This document shows, piece after piece, positions 38,364 through 49,215 of a DNA stretch of 64,000 nt. The notes under the pieces were generated by a model. The model did not search any database. It saw only the letters and a list, made by a program, of their open reading frames with translations, and was not told where the DNA came from. Origin of the DNA: Anagrus nilaparvatae (Eukaryota > Arthropoda > Insecta > Hymenoptera > Mymaridae). Each line of letters starts with the position of its first letter. Position 1 is the stretch's first letter. Location of the stretch: positions 62,464,501-62,528,500 of the forward strand of contig JAKSXM010000007.1 of assembly GCA_022575985.1 (NCBI GenBank), in the 5' to 3' direction. The translations under genes and the position numbers were made by a program.

Positions 38364-39700
38364 CTCCAGTCAAAATACGGGTTTGGTTGTATTTTCACTG
38401 GCGAACACGAGATTTGCTCTACTATAGGTTTTTTGGGTCGCTGAACACGAAAATCGGGGTCATTTGACAGAGAAATTGGGGCTTCACCCTTAAATTTGCA
38501 AAAACTACCCCCAAAAAGGGGTTTTTTTTTACATATTTGCAATTTGAGCTCTCAGATTGGCACCATACTGGCTTTTTGGGTCGCTGATCAAGAATTTTGA
38601 CTTATTTTTCATAAATAATCAATATTTCACCCCTAAATTGGCTAAAAATCCCCCCCCCCCCCAAAGGGGGTGTTTTGCTATTTAAGCACTTTGAGCATCC
38701 AGGATATGTTCATATAGGTTTTTTGGGTCGCTAATCAATAATTTCGACTCCTTTTTCACAAATAATCAATATTTCACCCCTAAATTGGCTAAAACTCCCC
38801 CCCCCCCCCAATGGGGTGTTTTGCTATTTTCGCACTTTGAGCATCCAGGATATATCCATATAGGTTTTTTGGGTCGCTAATCAAGAATTTTGACTTATTT
38901 TTCATAAACAATCAATATTTCACCCCTAAAATGGCTAAAACTCCCCCCCCCCCCCCAAGGGCGTGTTTTTGCTATTTTCGCACTTTGACCATCTTAATAA
39001 ATGATTTTATTGAGTATATGCATTATATAAAAAAAAAAGAAAATTTTAAGTTTCATTTATTCATTTTTATCTTCGTAATAATAATTTATTTTTCAGGTAA
39101 GTTTATTTTTTACTTTTAGGGGTAGTTGTAGCTATTTTAAGGGTGAAATATTGATTATCTAAGAAAAAAAGTCAACATTCTTGATTAGCGACCCAAAAAC
39201 CCTGTATGGATATATCTTGGATGCTCAAAATGCTAAAATAGCAAAACACCCCCTTGGGGGAGGGGATTTTTAGCCAATTTAGGGGTGAAATATTGATTAT
39301 TTATGAAAAATAAGTCAAAATTCTTGATCAGAGACCCGAAAAATCCATATGAACATATCCTGGATGGTCAAAGTGCTAAAATAGAAAACACCCCCTTGGG
39401 GGGGGGGGGAGTTTTAGCCAATTTAAGGGGGAAATATTGATTTTTTGTGAAAAAGGAGTCGAAATTCTTGATCAGCGACCCAAAAAACCCGTATGGTGCC
39501 AATCTGAGCGCTCAAATTGCAAATATGTAAAAAAAACCCCTTTTTGGGGGTAGTTTTTGCAAATTTAAGGGTGAAGCCCCAATTTCTCTGTCAAATGACC
39601 CCGATTTTCGTGTTCAGCGACCCAAAAAACCTATAGTAGAGCAAATCTCGTGTTCGCCAGTGAAAATACAACCCCCCCCCCCCCCGTATTTTGACTGGAG
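38364..39700. mobile_element. 1.3-kb foldback element with TA target duplication, 'CTCCAGTC' family, copy 1
   Basis: Perfect terminal inverted repeats CTCCAGTCAAAATACGGG lie inside TA dinucleotides (38362-38363 and 39701-39702). Each arm contains tandem units of about 150 bases that include GGTTTTTTGGGTCGCTGATC, CAATATTTCACCCCTAAATT, a C-run and GGGTGTTTTGCTATTT. The right arm is the same array inverted. Relatives lie at 53899-54476 and 58172-58818, with a fragment at about 49095-49215. It is non-coding; TA targeting is typical of Tc1/mariner elements. Confidence 0.8.
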
Positions 39701-39702
39701 TA

Positions 39703-40070
39703 ATAATATTACTTACGTGTTGTAAAAATGTTTGAAGGTTTACGGGTCCGAGGGGTGCAGCCCCGAGGGTTAGTAATCACATTTGACAAAATAATTTTAT
39801 ATATCCGCTACTTTTTAAATAAAATTATTTTTGGACTTGATATATATCAGATATTTTATGTATAAAGCGAGGTATTTAATAAGTATCAAGGGCGTAAAAG
39901 TTTGCTTCGCCGAGCACTCGTGCTAGTGCTCACGCTAGTGTCTGAAGTATTTTGCCCATGGTGCTTACAATATTTTTTGCCTACCTAGGCGTAGAACGAG
40001 TGCAGAAAATTCTTAACGCGCGAGTTTTACGCTCGGGAGGGCAAAATAGTATTTTGTGCTATAGATAAAT
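39703..40070. other. Intergenic repeat remnants
   Basis: The stretch 39715-39800 (TTGTAAAAATGTTTGAAGG, TAATCACATTTGACAAAATAA) resembles 27275-27355 and 38270-38340. It then passes into a GC-richer section with GCTTCGCCGAGCACTCGTG, and runs into the Q repeats. No gene is seen. Confidence 0.5.
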
Positions 40071-40074
40071 AATA

Positions 40075-40465
40075 TCTATTTGTTCAACAAGGGGAAAAAA
40101 TAGGATTAAATTAAAATTTAAAAAATTTCCTACATTTTTTCCCGTGTTCAACACATAGTTTTTCATTAAAAGCGGAAAAAAGATCACCTGAAAGTAAGAA
40201 AGTAGATCTTTTTTGCAGCGTGTAATGAAAAATTATTAAATATAATTATTATATCTATTTGTTCAACAAGGGAAAAAAAATAGGATTTGGCTTTCAATGC
40301 AGTTGTATGTACGAGTGAGCGTAAGCGAACGAGTTCAGACAGCATTGAAAGTAAAACTTCCTACATTTTTTCCCGTGTTCAACACATAGTTTTTCATTAA
40401 AAGCGAAAAAAAGATCGCCCGAAAGTAAGAAAGTAGATCTTTTTTGCAGCGTATAATGAAAAATA
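40075..40465 (+). repeat. Dispersed repeat Q, two tandem copies
   Basis: Two units of about 190 bases each contain ATCTATTTGTTCAACAAGGG, CATTTTTTCCCGTGTTCAAC, ACATAGTTTTTCATTAAAAGCG and GTAGATCTTTTTTGCAGCGT. The second also carries a GC-richer insert with GAGTGAGCGTAAGCGAACGAG, whose counterpart is in the inverted copy at 35270-35470. The function is unknown. Confidence 0.75.
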
Positions 40466-40710
40466 TTTTATTAAACATTAATTCATTTGAATTTCAAATT
40501 TTATTCATATTTTACAATAAAGGATAAAGTGCATGAGTGATAACACGTAAAATATGAATTTAAAAATTCATTTTCATTGTTAAGAATATACTCTGGCAGT
40601 GCATCTGACAGTGGTAATTATTTCCTTTTTTAACACTTTTTAACTATGGAAAGATTTTTTTCTGATTATAATTCTTTTTGAAATTAAATCCTTTTTAACC
40701 TTTTTAAGGA

Positions 40711-40890
40711 CAGAGAAGCCGTTTATGGCATAATGGTGTTTAAGTTGGTAACATTTTTTATATGTTTCTCTTGTCGGAGCAAGTGAGATGAACAATGGTA
40801 TAAATGGGTTGGTATCACTTGCTCCCATAAGAAAAGCATTGTAAACAATGTTACCAACTTAAACACCATTATGCCATAAACGGCTTCTCT
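40711..40890. mobile_element. 180-bp hAT-type MITE with 8-bp target duplication
   Basis: Terminal inverted repeats CAGAGAAGCCGTTTATGGCA continue through TAATGGTGTTTAAGTTGGTA for about 45 bases. The 8-base direct repeat TTTAAGGA flanks it exactly (40703-40710 and 40891-40898). An 8-bp duplication and CAG-type ends are the signature of the hAT superfamily. The interior (GAGCAAGTGAGATGAACAAT) has a second small inversion. No coding capacity. Confidence 0.85.
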
Positions 40891-40907
40891 GTTTAAGGAT
40901 GGGATAT

Positions 40908-41533
40908 ATTCTAAAACGAAAAATTTAAACAAATTTTTTATCATCAAGTTGGTGGTAATGATAGTAAAATTTAAAATAATAGTGTTCATAAATGGTCACG
41001 TGTTTTAAAAAAATATAATAAAAAAATATGCCAAAGCAGAAGCATGTATTGATATTATATATATGCTTCGTAAATATATATAAAAAAATAAATATTGTTT
41101 CTTATCCCAAAATATATTATGGTCAACCCGAAACCCAATTCACCCTTATTTATCATTAGAAAAATTTATTATATTATACAGTTTTCATTTAAAATAAGTT
41201 ATTTTTTTTTGGGTAACGGGAATATTTAGGTTAAGTGATAGCCATACAAATCATTCATTGCATATAGTAAAAAGCATAAATAAAAATATTATTTGAACGA
41301 TCAAATTTAGAACTTTAAATTATTAATAAAAATATAATTAAATTGTTTAATTATTAATAATTTACAAAGCCTAAAAATATAGAATTAAATGTAGGAAAAG
41401 ATGGGAAAGATGCATACATATTTTTCAAACCACGTGACCATTTATGAACACTATTTAAATTTTACCATCATTACCACCATCTTGATGATAAAAAAATTTT
41501 TTAAATTTTTCGTTTATGAATATATCCATGGTT
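40908..41533. repeat. Foldback element, CACGTG family, better copy
   Basis: The left arm (40908-41015) and right arm (41412-41533) pair: ATAATAGTGTTCATAAATGG, TCACGTG on the left faces CACGTGACCATTTATGAACAC on the right. AAGTTGGTGGTAATGATAG also faces ATCATTACCACCATCTT. The loop is AT-rich and lacks a gene. The copy at 6908-7362 is a decayed relative. Confidence 0.7.
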
Positions 41534-42949
41534 AAACAATTTTTTATCGCATTCTAAATTATCGACGCTACATACGTATTTGATTACTACTGAATAACAA
41601 TTGACAAAATTTTTAAAAGAAAAAAATCAAAGTGCAGAAATGCATGCAAACCATACAAATTAAGGGGAAATTTTTAAAAAGCGGTGGGGAAGATTTTTTC
41701 ATGTCATTAGACTTTGTGTAGATTTTAAGCATGCTTAGTTTTTATTTATTTATTTAAGCTTAAACTCTATAAAGTGGGAAAAATAAATTGGAAATTTAAT
41801 CATTGATCATTTATTTATTATTTACTGCTAATTTTAATCTCCTGTGTCATCATTTTTATATTTTTTCAAAGCTCCAAAGTATTGCTCCCATAAGATCAAT
41901 GCTAAAGCTCGGAACTTTTATTTCTTAATTAAAAAAAAGTTAATGCTATAAGAGGGGTAAAATTATAATTATAATATTTAAGTTTTAAAATGTTTAAATT
42001 TTAATAATTTTCCTATTTCATTAAGCTCTGTCATCATTTTTTTCAACCATCTAAATACTTTAATCGGAAAAAAATTTTTCCATAGTTAAAAATTTCAAGA
42101 TTTTGTGTGTATTTTTTACTTTTTATACAATTTTAAACAAAAAGTTTTTTTTTTGCAAAAAAAGAGTAATGTTGGAAAAGTTATAACAACTCGAAATGTT
42201 TCTGAAATGTTTCAGAAACGTTTGTTTACAACTTTTAGTTCACATATAGAAATGTTTCAGAAACGTTTCGTTGCGTCTGTGTATATTTCAAGTTGATTAT
42301 AACTTACGGTTTTTCATTTGTTTTTGAATTATTTTTCTTATTCATTTTAAATTATTTTTATAAACTTTTTTTTTTGGTTATAAATTATGAAAATAACTGA
42401 TAATTATTGAGAGATGATTGAGAGAGTATATAGGGAGTCGTTAAACTTGTTTTGTTATATAGCAGAAACAACCCGGTGCCAGGTGCAACACACCATATGA
42501 TTTATTTAAAAAAAACTTATCCATGGAGGGAAAGCCGCGCTTTTTAAAATACTTTTTTATTAATTAAAAATTGAGATAATTTAAGAATTTTTTATTTATT
42601 TATCTTTTTTGATATTTAATTAACTAATAACAGCTAAATATTTTATTTATTACCTAAATAATTATAATAATTAAAATATAGGTAATAATTTACCTAAAAA
42701 GAAATTATTTGATTAATAAAATTACAATTAACCTCTTTAACATTTTTATTTTTAAAGAAGGCTAGAAGGCAGCCATTTTTTTTAGATATCGACCAATCAG
42801 ATGCAAAGTAAACAAAATACGGCTTTAATTCTTGAATTATATTAATCAACATAGAATGAAAAATGTGGCTGTGTGCTTTTCCTAGATCCGAATAAATCCT
42901 GGAATAAATTTTCCTTCTCAGTTAAATGTTTTTTTTTTCAATTTTCTTT
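41534..42949. other. Intergenic AT-rich DNA
   Basis: No gene is recognised. Three inverted words ATGTTTCAGAAACGTTT lie near 42200-42270. The stretch 42296-42460 is a relative of 28470-28680. The remainder shows no clear structure. Confidence 0.5.
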
Positions 42950-42954
42950 GCGTT

Positions 42955-44522
42955 TGCAATCAAGCGGGAAATTCAAACTTTTTTTGTATTTTATAAAAAT
43001 TATTAAAATTTTTGAATCGCATTATCACAAGTTAGTATTTGTGTAATATTAGATAAAAAAAATAAATAAATATTTTCATATTAATTATTAGGACACATTT
43101 GTTGTATGAAAATAACCTAAAAAATAAAAATTAGCTTTTTGTTTTATAAAAAAAGTATGTATACTGTGTATAAATATGTTTAAAATGTTTATTAAATTTA
43201 TGATAAAAAATTTATTGAAGAATGACAAATTTAGTTAAAAAAGATAAAGAATAAGTTTTAAAGTCCTTTTCTCTAAAATAATTGGCTTAAATTTTGATTA
43301 TTTAGGTTTTTTTATTTTTGGAGCTGAATTGGGAATAGTAAATAATTTTCATTTTTAAAAATTATTGTATGAAAATAGTTATTTAATATATTTTTTAAAT
43401 GTTACCTAAGTTGAATGGTGACATTGCAATACAATTTCAGAGCATCAATTTTTCAGTACAGCCTAAGCGGTAACCTATTTAGATCCAGATTCATACAACA
43501 ATTTTGATAAACAGAAAGCTAAAATCATATTTTTAAAGCTATTTCATATTCTATATAATTAAAAAGTTCAAGTATGTATTTCAATATTGATAATATCTCC
43601 AGAATATATAGCATAATCTTTTAATTTAAATCATTTTCTAGCTGCAGCTTCACAAAATTTGTTATGAGAGCGGATGAATTAGGTCTAGGAATATTATCCA
43701 GACTTTTTAAATTTTTAAAATTGTTTGACTGGTTCTGAAGAAAGAATTTTTAAGTTAAAAAATAAAATGAAGAGCATATAATATTAATTATTTAAAATTA
43801 AAGTATGAAAACCGTTAGTACTTGATTCCAATAATGTTCCGTTGATACTCAAAAATAAAAATGTATGTAAGCAATGTCTCTGTCCATTGTCTGCATTCAT
43901 TTTTTTAATAATAAATATAGTATCATTTAATAAAATATGAATTAGCCTTAAAAATATGATTGTAGCCTTCATTTTATCCAAATTGTTACATGAATCTGGA
44001 TCTAACTGGGTACAACTTACGATATACTGAAAAATTGATACTCTGAAATTGTATAATAATGTCACCAATCAGCTCAACATTTAAAAAATATATTAAATAA
44101 TAAATCTTTGCACACATTAATTTTTAAAAATGAAAATTTTTTACTCCCCAATTCTTTCAGCTTCAAAAATAAAAAAACCTAAATAATCAAAATTTAAGCC
44201 AATTATTTTAGAGAAGAAGGCTTTAACTTATTCTTCTTTTGTAACTAAATTTGTCATTTTTCAAAAAAATTTTTATCAAATAACGAACATTTAAAAAAAA
44301 CATTATAAACATATATTTATATAATTTTTTTATAAAACAAAAAGCTTATTTTTATTTTTTAGGTTATTTTCATACAACAATAATTAATATGAAAATATTT
44401 ATTTTATTATTATTATTCATCTAATATTACACAAATATTAACTTGTGATAATGTGATACAAAAATTTTAATAATTTTTATAAAATAAAAAAAAAGTTTGA
44501 ATTTCCCGCATGATTTTTCGCT
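42955..44522. mobile_element. 1.57-kb foldback element
   Basis: The two halves pair along most of their length around a centre near 43740. GCGGGAAATTCAAACTTTTTTT faces AAAAGTTTGAATTTCCCGC at the ends. CATTATCACAAGTTAGTATT, TAATATTAGAT and GAAAATAACCTAAAAAATAA have inverted partners on the right. The inner pairs ACAATTTCAGAGCATCAATT and ATTCATACAACAATTTTG also have partners. The element sits within a split repeat (relatives of 28470-28680 and 28690-28800 lie on either side). No transposase frame is present. Confidence 0.7.
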
Positions 44523-46062
44523 TTTCGGTTTTCGGTTTTCGTTTTCGCTCTCAAGTGTTGCCGCACTGTTATAAATCGGGCCAATTTACATATACCATAT
44601 TTATTACGGAGCAATATTCATATCTTTTTTATTTAAAACAATTTTTACTTTTTTTGTCTCTACACTAATAAATTTTTCAACTCGCTGAAAGTCGATATTT
44701 TCAGATGTTTCACTTTCCGTAAGCAAACTTTCTCTTCGCGAAGCAATTAGAATTACGCAGTAAAAATGATTTTCAATAGCCCTGAATGCGAAAATGTTCC
44801 GTGTACAAACGTGTACAACTTTTAAAACTAATCAATTCAATTTATCAGTGTACAATTCAAAATTTGGAAGAGGGTATTTTTGCTCTATTTTCCTGCAATT
44901 TTCAACACCCTAGCTCGAGTACAGACTAAAGCCCTTTCTAGACCTAATAATTTTTTTTTTTTAATATGTGCTTTTACTATCACAAAAAGTATTTATGGCA
45001 CACAAGATTTAAAAAAACGTATTAGTATAGAAATCTAATAAACAATTTTTTAAACCATATTTATTTATATTTAATTACTTTGTTTCTAATAATTAAATTA
45101 ACTTTAAAATAAATTCAGGTATTATAAATCAACAAAAACAAGATTCTTTTGCATAATCTTAAAGGATGCAATATAAAAATCAAATTTTATAATAACTCAT
45201 AAAATTAATTTAATTAATTGGAACGTGAAACAGTAGTACCTATACTGTTTCTTCAATATTATAAAAATCAAAGTCTTTTAAATTATTTATTAAGTTAGCA
45301 CACTTCTTCAAATTCATAAATAAGAAAAAACTTGCAACATAATAAATCCTAAGCTTGAATAAATAAAATTGGGCTTAGAATTATTAAAAATTTGGTTTTA
45401 AATTGCATAAGCAGTCCTTCAGAACTGTCTGAAGTTTTTTAACATGTACGATATTTTAAGGTCAAACCTCAAACCCAAACTATTAACGTTAAGAAATTAG
45501 TAGAAAAAAATTAAAATAATTTTTAAACAAGCATTATTTATTTATTTTATTAATAAATATTTGAATTATGCGCTTTTTGTAATAAAGCCGAACTTCCGGG
45601 CGATTTTTATCACGTATACGTTACCCATATATGATATTAGCGAAATTACAGCAGCCGACATCTATGAGAAAGAAATTTAACTGCACTATTTTTGCCAACC
45701 ACGCGCAGGCGTGCACTATTTTTATTATTTATTTAAAATTTGTTAATAGTTAACAAAATTATTGTTTTTAATGGTTCTTTCTTCGGCGGGATAAACGCGC
45801 TATCGAAAACATTGATATTTTCAACAAAACAATATTTTTTTAATTATTTTTTGCATTGATAACAGCGTTTTATTGCCGCGGGATGATTTTTGGGAAAACT
45901 GCATTTTCTCGGAAAATATTGGACGCGCTATTGAGATAATCGAGATTCGTGCATAAAATAGCAACGCGCTATCGCCTATATGAAAATCCAGCTCGAATTT
46001 TCATTTTCAATTTCCTTTGCGGGCCAAGTTATTACAGCTTATTTTTGCTATAAAGCGCCATA
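44523..46062. other. Intergenic AT-rich DNA
   Basis: A TTTTCGGTTTTCG microrepeat follows the foldback element at 44520-44550. The stretch 44795-44885 is a relative of 28690-28800, inverted. I recognise no gene in the rest. Confidence 0.5.
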
Positions 46063-46171
46063 GGGTACCTGCAGACTTGTCTTCCTAAGTTTTTTTACAT
46101 TTTATGTATAGTATACGTCACACGCACTATACTAAATTTCTGTTTTAAGGAAGACAAGTCTGCAGGTACCC
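46063..46171. mobile_element. 109-bp inverted-repeat element
   Basis: Perfect terminal inverted repeats of 24 bases begin GGGTACCTGCAGACTTGTCT. The short loop is AT-rich with GTATACGTCACACGCAC. No clear target duplication. Non-coding. Confidence 0.7.
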
Positions 46172-46932
46172 CGCCTCTGTGTGTGATCATGAATTAAAAA
46201 AAGAGCGGGAAATTTAAAAATAAAAATAGTATATACCTACTCTGATACGTCCTTAAAATGCGATTTTTCTTTATTTGCTATTTTATTATTTACAATTATC
46301 TGGGCTTTCCTAGGTATACGATTTTGTATAAATAAATAATTAACTAAAGTCAATTTCGTTTCAAGCTATACACTGGGATAAGAAAAAGCACAGGCAGCTT
46401 GCAGCAAAGAGCTTTAATAAAATATATCTTTTTTTTTTTTACGGACTTATTCTATTAAATTTTGCTAAAGTTTTCCAAAATCTGTTAAGATTTAAAATTG
46501 ACAAAAAAAAAATAAACATTTTTAATATTTAAATCTTATAAAAAATAATTTATTTTATGAAAATTTTTTATAACTGTATATAAAAATACTGTTTATTTAT
46601 AAATATATACTTTTACATCCGTACTTAAGTTTTATTTTATTTTACGTAAAAAAAACGAGAAAATTTTAAATATTAAAACAATTATTTTATATTATATAAA
46701 TAATTTTTTTCTTATTATTATTATAAATGAACAAGTGAATAGTAATTAAAATGCAAAACAAAAAATTATAGAAATATTTACAGAAATATCATAAAATTAA
46801 TGAGTTTAAAACAAAAATAATAATCTTTTTATTCTAATAATTTATAATACTTAAACTTTCTTGTTATAAGTCAAGAAAATTTTCAAAATTGAAATTATTA
46901 CTTGATTGATAATTTTTTTTTTTAAAGATTTT
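46172..46932. other. Intergenic AT-rich DNA downstream of carrier D
   Basis: No gene and no defined repeat is seen. The last part may contain the 3' untranslated region of carrier D on the minus strand. Confidence 0.5.
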
Positions 46933-48117
46933 TTATGAATAAAATTCATCATACATTTCAGCCAAATTTTCATAAAATACTTGACAAAGTATAACATGAG
47001 GTGCTGATCTCATCCATGTTGGAAAAATACCTTTGTAAAGTCCTAATATACCTTCTATTTTGAAAATCTTATATAATGCATCAAATAATCCATTATAATA
47101 TACACCTTTTCCTGAAGCATCTGTACCTGCATTAAAAAATATTAACTACATAATTAATTGATAAAACGTAAAATTATATAGTAGAGCATCGAGTTTTACT
47201 CCAGAATTTATCAAATTTATATTTTAATAATTGATAAAAAATATATAAATCTTACCTTGGTTATACAATCTTGTTGATACAACATCAAATGGTTGTGTTA
47301 CAAAAGCTAAACTACATCCACTACCTAACGATGATAAAAAAGTTACTGTTAATGGTTTGTCTGATAAATTCTGAAAAAAATAAAGAGTTTTTAATTGTTA
47401 TTACTAAGTTTATTACTTTGTATCAAAAGATTTTCAATAAACCTCGAAGGATTTTAAAAAATCTGTAAGAAGTCCAAATACTGTCATCTGTACAGCTGAA
47501 CCAAGGCACGTTTTTGGTAAGTTCGCATACCAACCTCTATAAAGTCCAAAAAAACCATTTTCTTTCCAAATATGCTTGAAGGCTGCTCGTGCATTTGCAT
47601 GTTGGTGCTGAAAACCAACTGATGATGTATTTTTAGCCGATTGAGATTGAAGCTGTGTTTTTACCTGCAAAATCATTATTTTGATCCTAAACAAAATATT
47701 CAATTTTTTTTATGCATTAATTAGCCATAAAATACCAGATAAAAGGGACTACCAGTAATTGCTCCTACGGCACCTGCAATCCCTGAAATTATTGATGTTT
47801 TATAAATACTAATTTCTCCCTTATCATTTAATATTATGCCTTGGCCTTTTGCAAAATGATAAGTTCCTAATCGTATCCCGTTAAGAAATACTTGAAATCC
47901 TAATGCAGGGAAAAATCCAGATTGAAGTGCTAAAATCCCTTCGTATTTTGAAATAATATATGCAGCATGAAATGTATTTTTGTAAACTTTTTTGTAAGCA
48001 CCTCGAGCTTCTAACTCTCCTTGTAATTGTAACCTTATTTTAATAACGTCAATTGGATTCGTAAAAACCCCAGCTCCAACTCCAGATATTGCAGCAAAAA
48101 CGTATTCTATTCCTAGA
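46933..48117 (-). CDS. SLC25A34/35-like mitochondrial carrier D, diverged copy
   Basis: Minus-strand exons 47736-48117 (382 nt), 47443-47664 (222), 47256-47370 (115) and 46933-47126 (194) are open and in phase, about 304 residues. Signatures are NPIDVIKIRLQLQGELEA, SPFYLVKTQLQSQ and QPFDVVSTRLYNQ, and the protein ends GLYKGIFPTWMR, HVILCQVFYENLAE, YDEFYS. The second exon is one codon longer than in A-C. Many residue changes show an older split than that among A, B and C, while the frame is kept, which argues for a working gene. Introns are short and unrelated in sequence to those of A-C. The start position has ATA (LGIEYVFAA) where copy E has ATG, so an upstream start exon is likely. Confidence 0.85.
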
Positions 48118-48490
48118 CTGTTTATAGGGAATCATATTATTACTATATTTTTTAAATATCTTTTAAGAAAATAATGTTTTTGCTTGAATAATTTATTTTC
48201 TTGCCATTTATGTCAAAACACACTAATTTTATGACGGTTAGCATTAGTTACACGGCTAGTAAATACATTATTTTGCTGCTAATGACAAAGAAACAATATA
48301 TAATGACTCTTGGCCATTCGAATGCCCCATTTCACGAGGCTTTAGATGGCAATTTACATATACAATCTGGGTTATTTTTGATGTTTTCGAGATGTAGTTT
48401 TGTAAAAATAACCGTCCAGTAAATAAAATTTTTTGATCACTGGCAAAAAATAGCCGTTTTGACCGTGCATGCAGTTGCATTGCACATAGC

Positions 48491-48668
48491 ATGCAAAAGT
48501 CGAACCCCATATTTTGCCCCGTGATTTTAAACATAGCTTTACTTATATTAGGCAAAAAGCCTTTTCCCTAAACATCCTGTCTTATAAGAGCTGGGAACGG
48601 ATTTTTTCCCAATATAAGTAAAGCTATGTTTTAAATCACGGGGCAAAATATGGGGTTCGACTTTTGCA
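48491..48668. repeat. Palindromic repeat, 'CAAAATATGGGGTTCGAC' family
   Basis: GCAAAAGTCGAACCCCATAT, TTTGCCCCGTGATTTTAAACA and TAGCTTTACTTATATT face a near-perfect inverted copy ending GGGGTTCGACTTTTGC. Single arms of the family occur at about 15775, 22317, 24470 and 50155, next to the GFM1::Rpn units and elsewhere. The loop holds AGCCTTTTCCCTAAACATCC. Confidence 0.75.
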
Positions 48669-49093
48669 AATTGTCTATGCAATATTAAAAATAATAATAT
48701 AAAATTGCATATACAAAGTCAAAACAAATACTTTGTCCCTTATTTAAAAAATACACTTTAAAAATTCTTGCATGAATAATTACTATCTGGTTAGTAAATT
48801 TACTATCAGGATAGTAATTATTCGGACAAGAATTTTTACAGTTAAGCTGTTACATTTGAATAAGATCTCATATATGTATTAGTTAGGGAATATTTTAAGC
48901 AACATTATAGAAAAATTATCTAGCGTTTGGTAGTTTTTGACGGGAAAGTGTTTATAAGGGAGTGCAAGGGAGCTGTTTCAATCTCAATTTCGATCATTTT
49001 AAAAAAGAATAAGGAGTAGACAAAAAATAGTAGCCACAAAAGAAGGTTGCAGGGAAATATGTCCAAAAGAAAATTCTCTTAAAACCCTCTAGT
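48669..49093. other. Intergenic DNA with a small inverted repeat
   Basis: AAAAATTCTTG...AATAATTACTATC at 48758-48795 pairs with GATAGTAATTATT...CAAGAATTTTT at 48810-48841. Nothing else is recognised. Confidence 0.5.
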
Positions 49094-49215
49094 CAAATCG
49101 TGGAGGGGGGGTGTATTTTCACTGGCCAATATGAGATTTGCTCTATTATATGTTTTTTGGGTCGCTGATAACGAAAATCGGGGTCTTTTCCGGGAGATCT
49201 TTTCGGAACACATTT
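49094..49215. repeat. Fragment of the 'CTCCAGTC' foldback family
   Basis: GGGGGTGTATTTTCACTGGC, ATGAGATTTGCTCTATTATA, TTTTTTGGGTCGCTGATAAC and GAAAATCGGGGTC match the left part of the element at 38364. The terminal repeat itself is missing. Confidence 0.7.
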
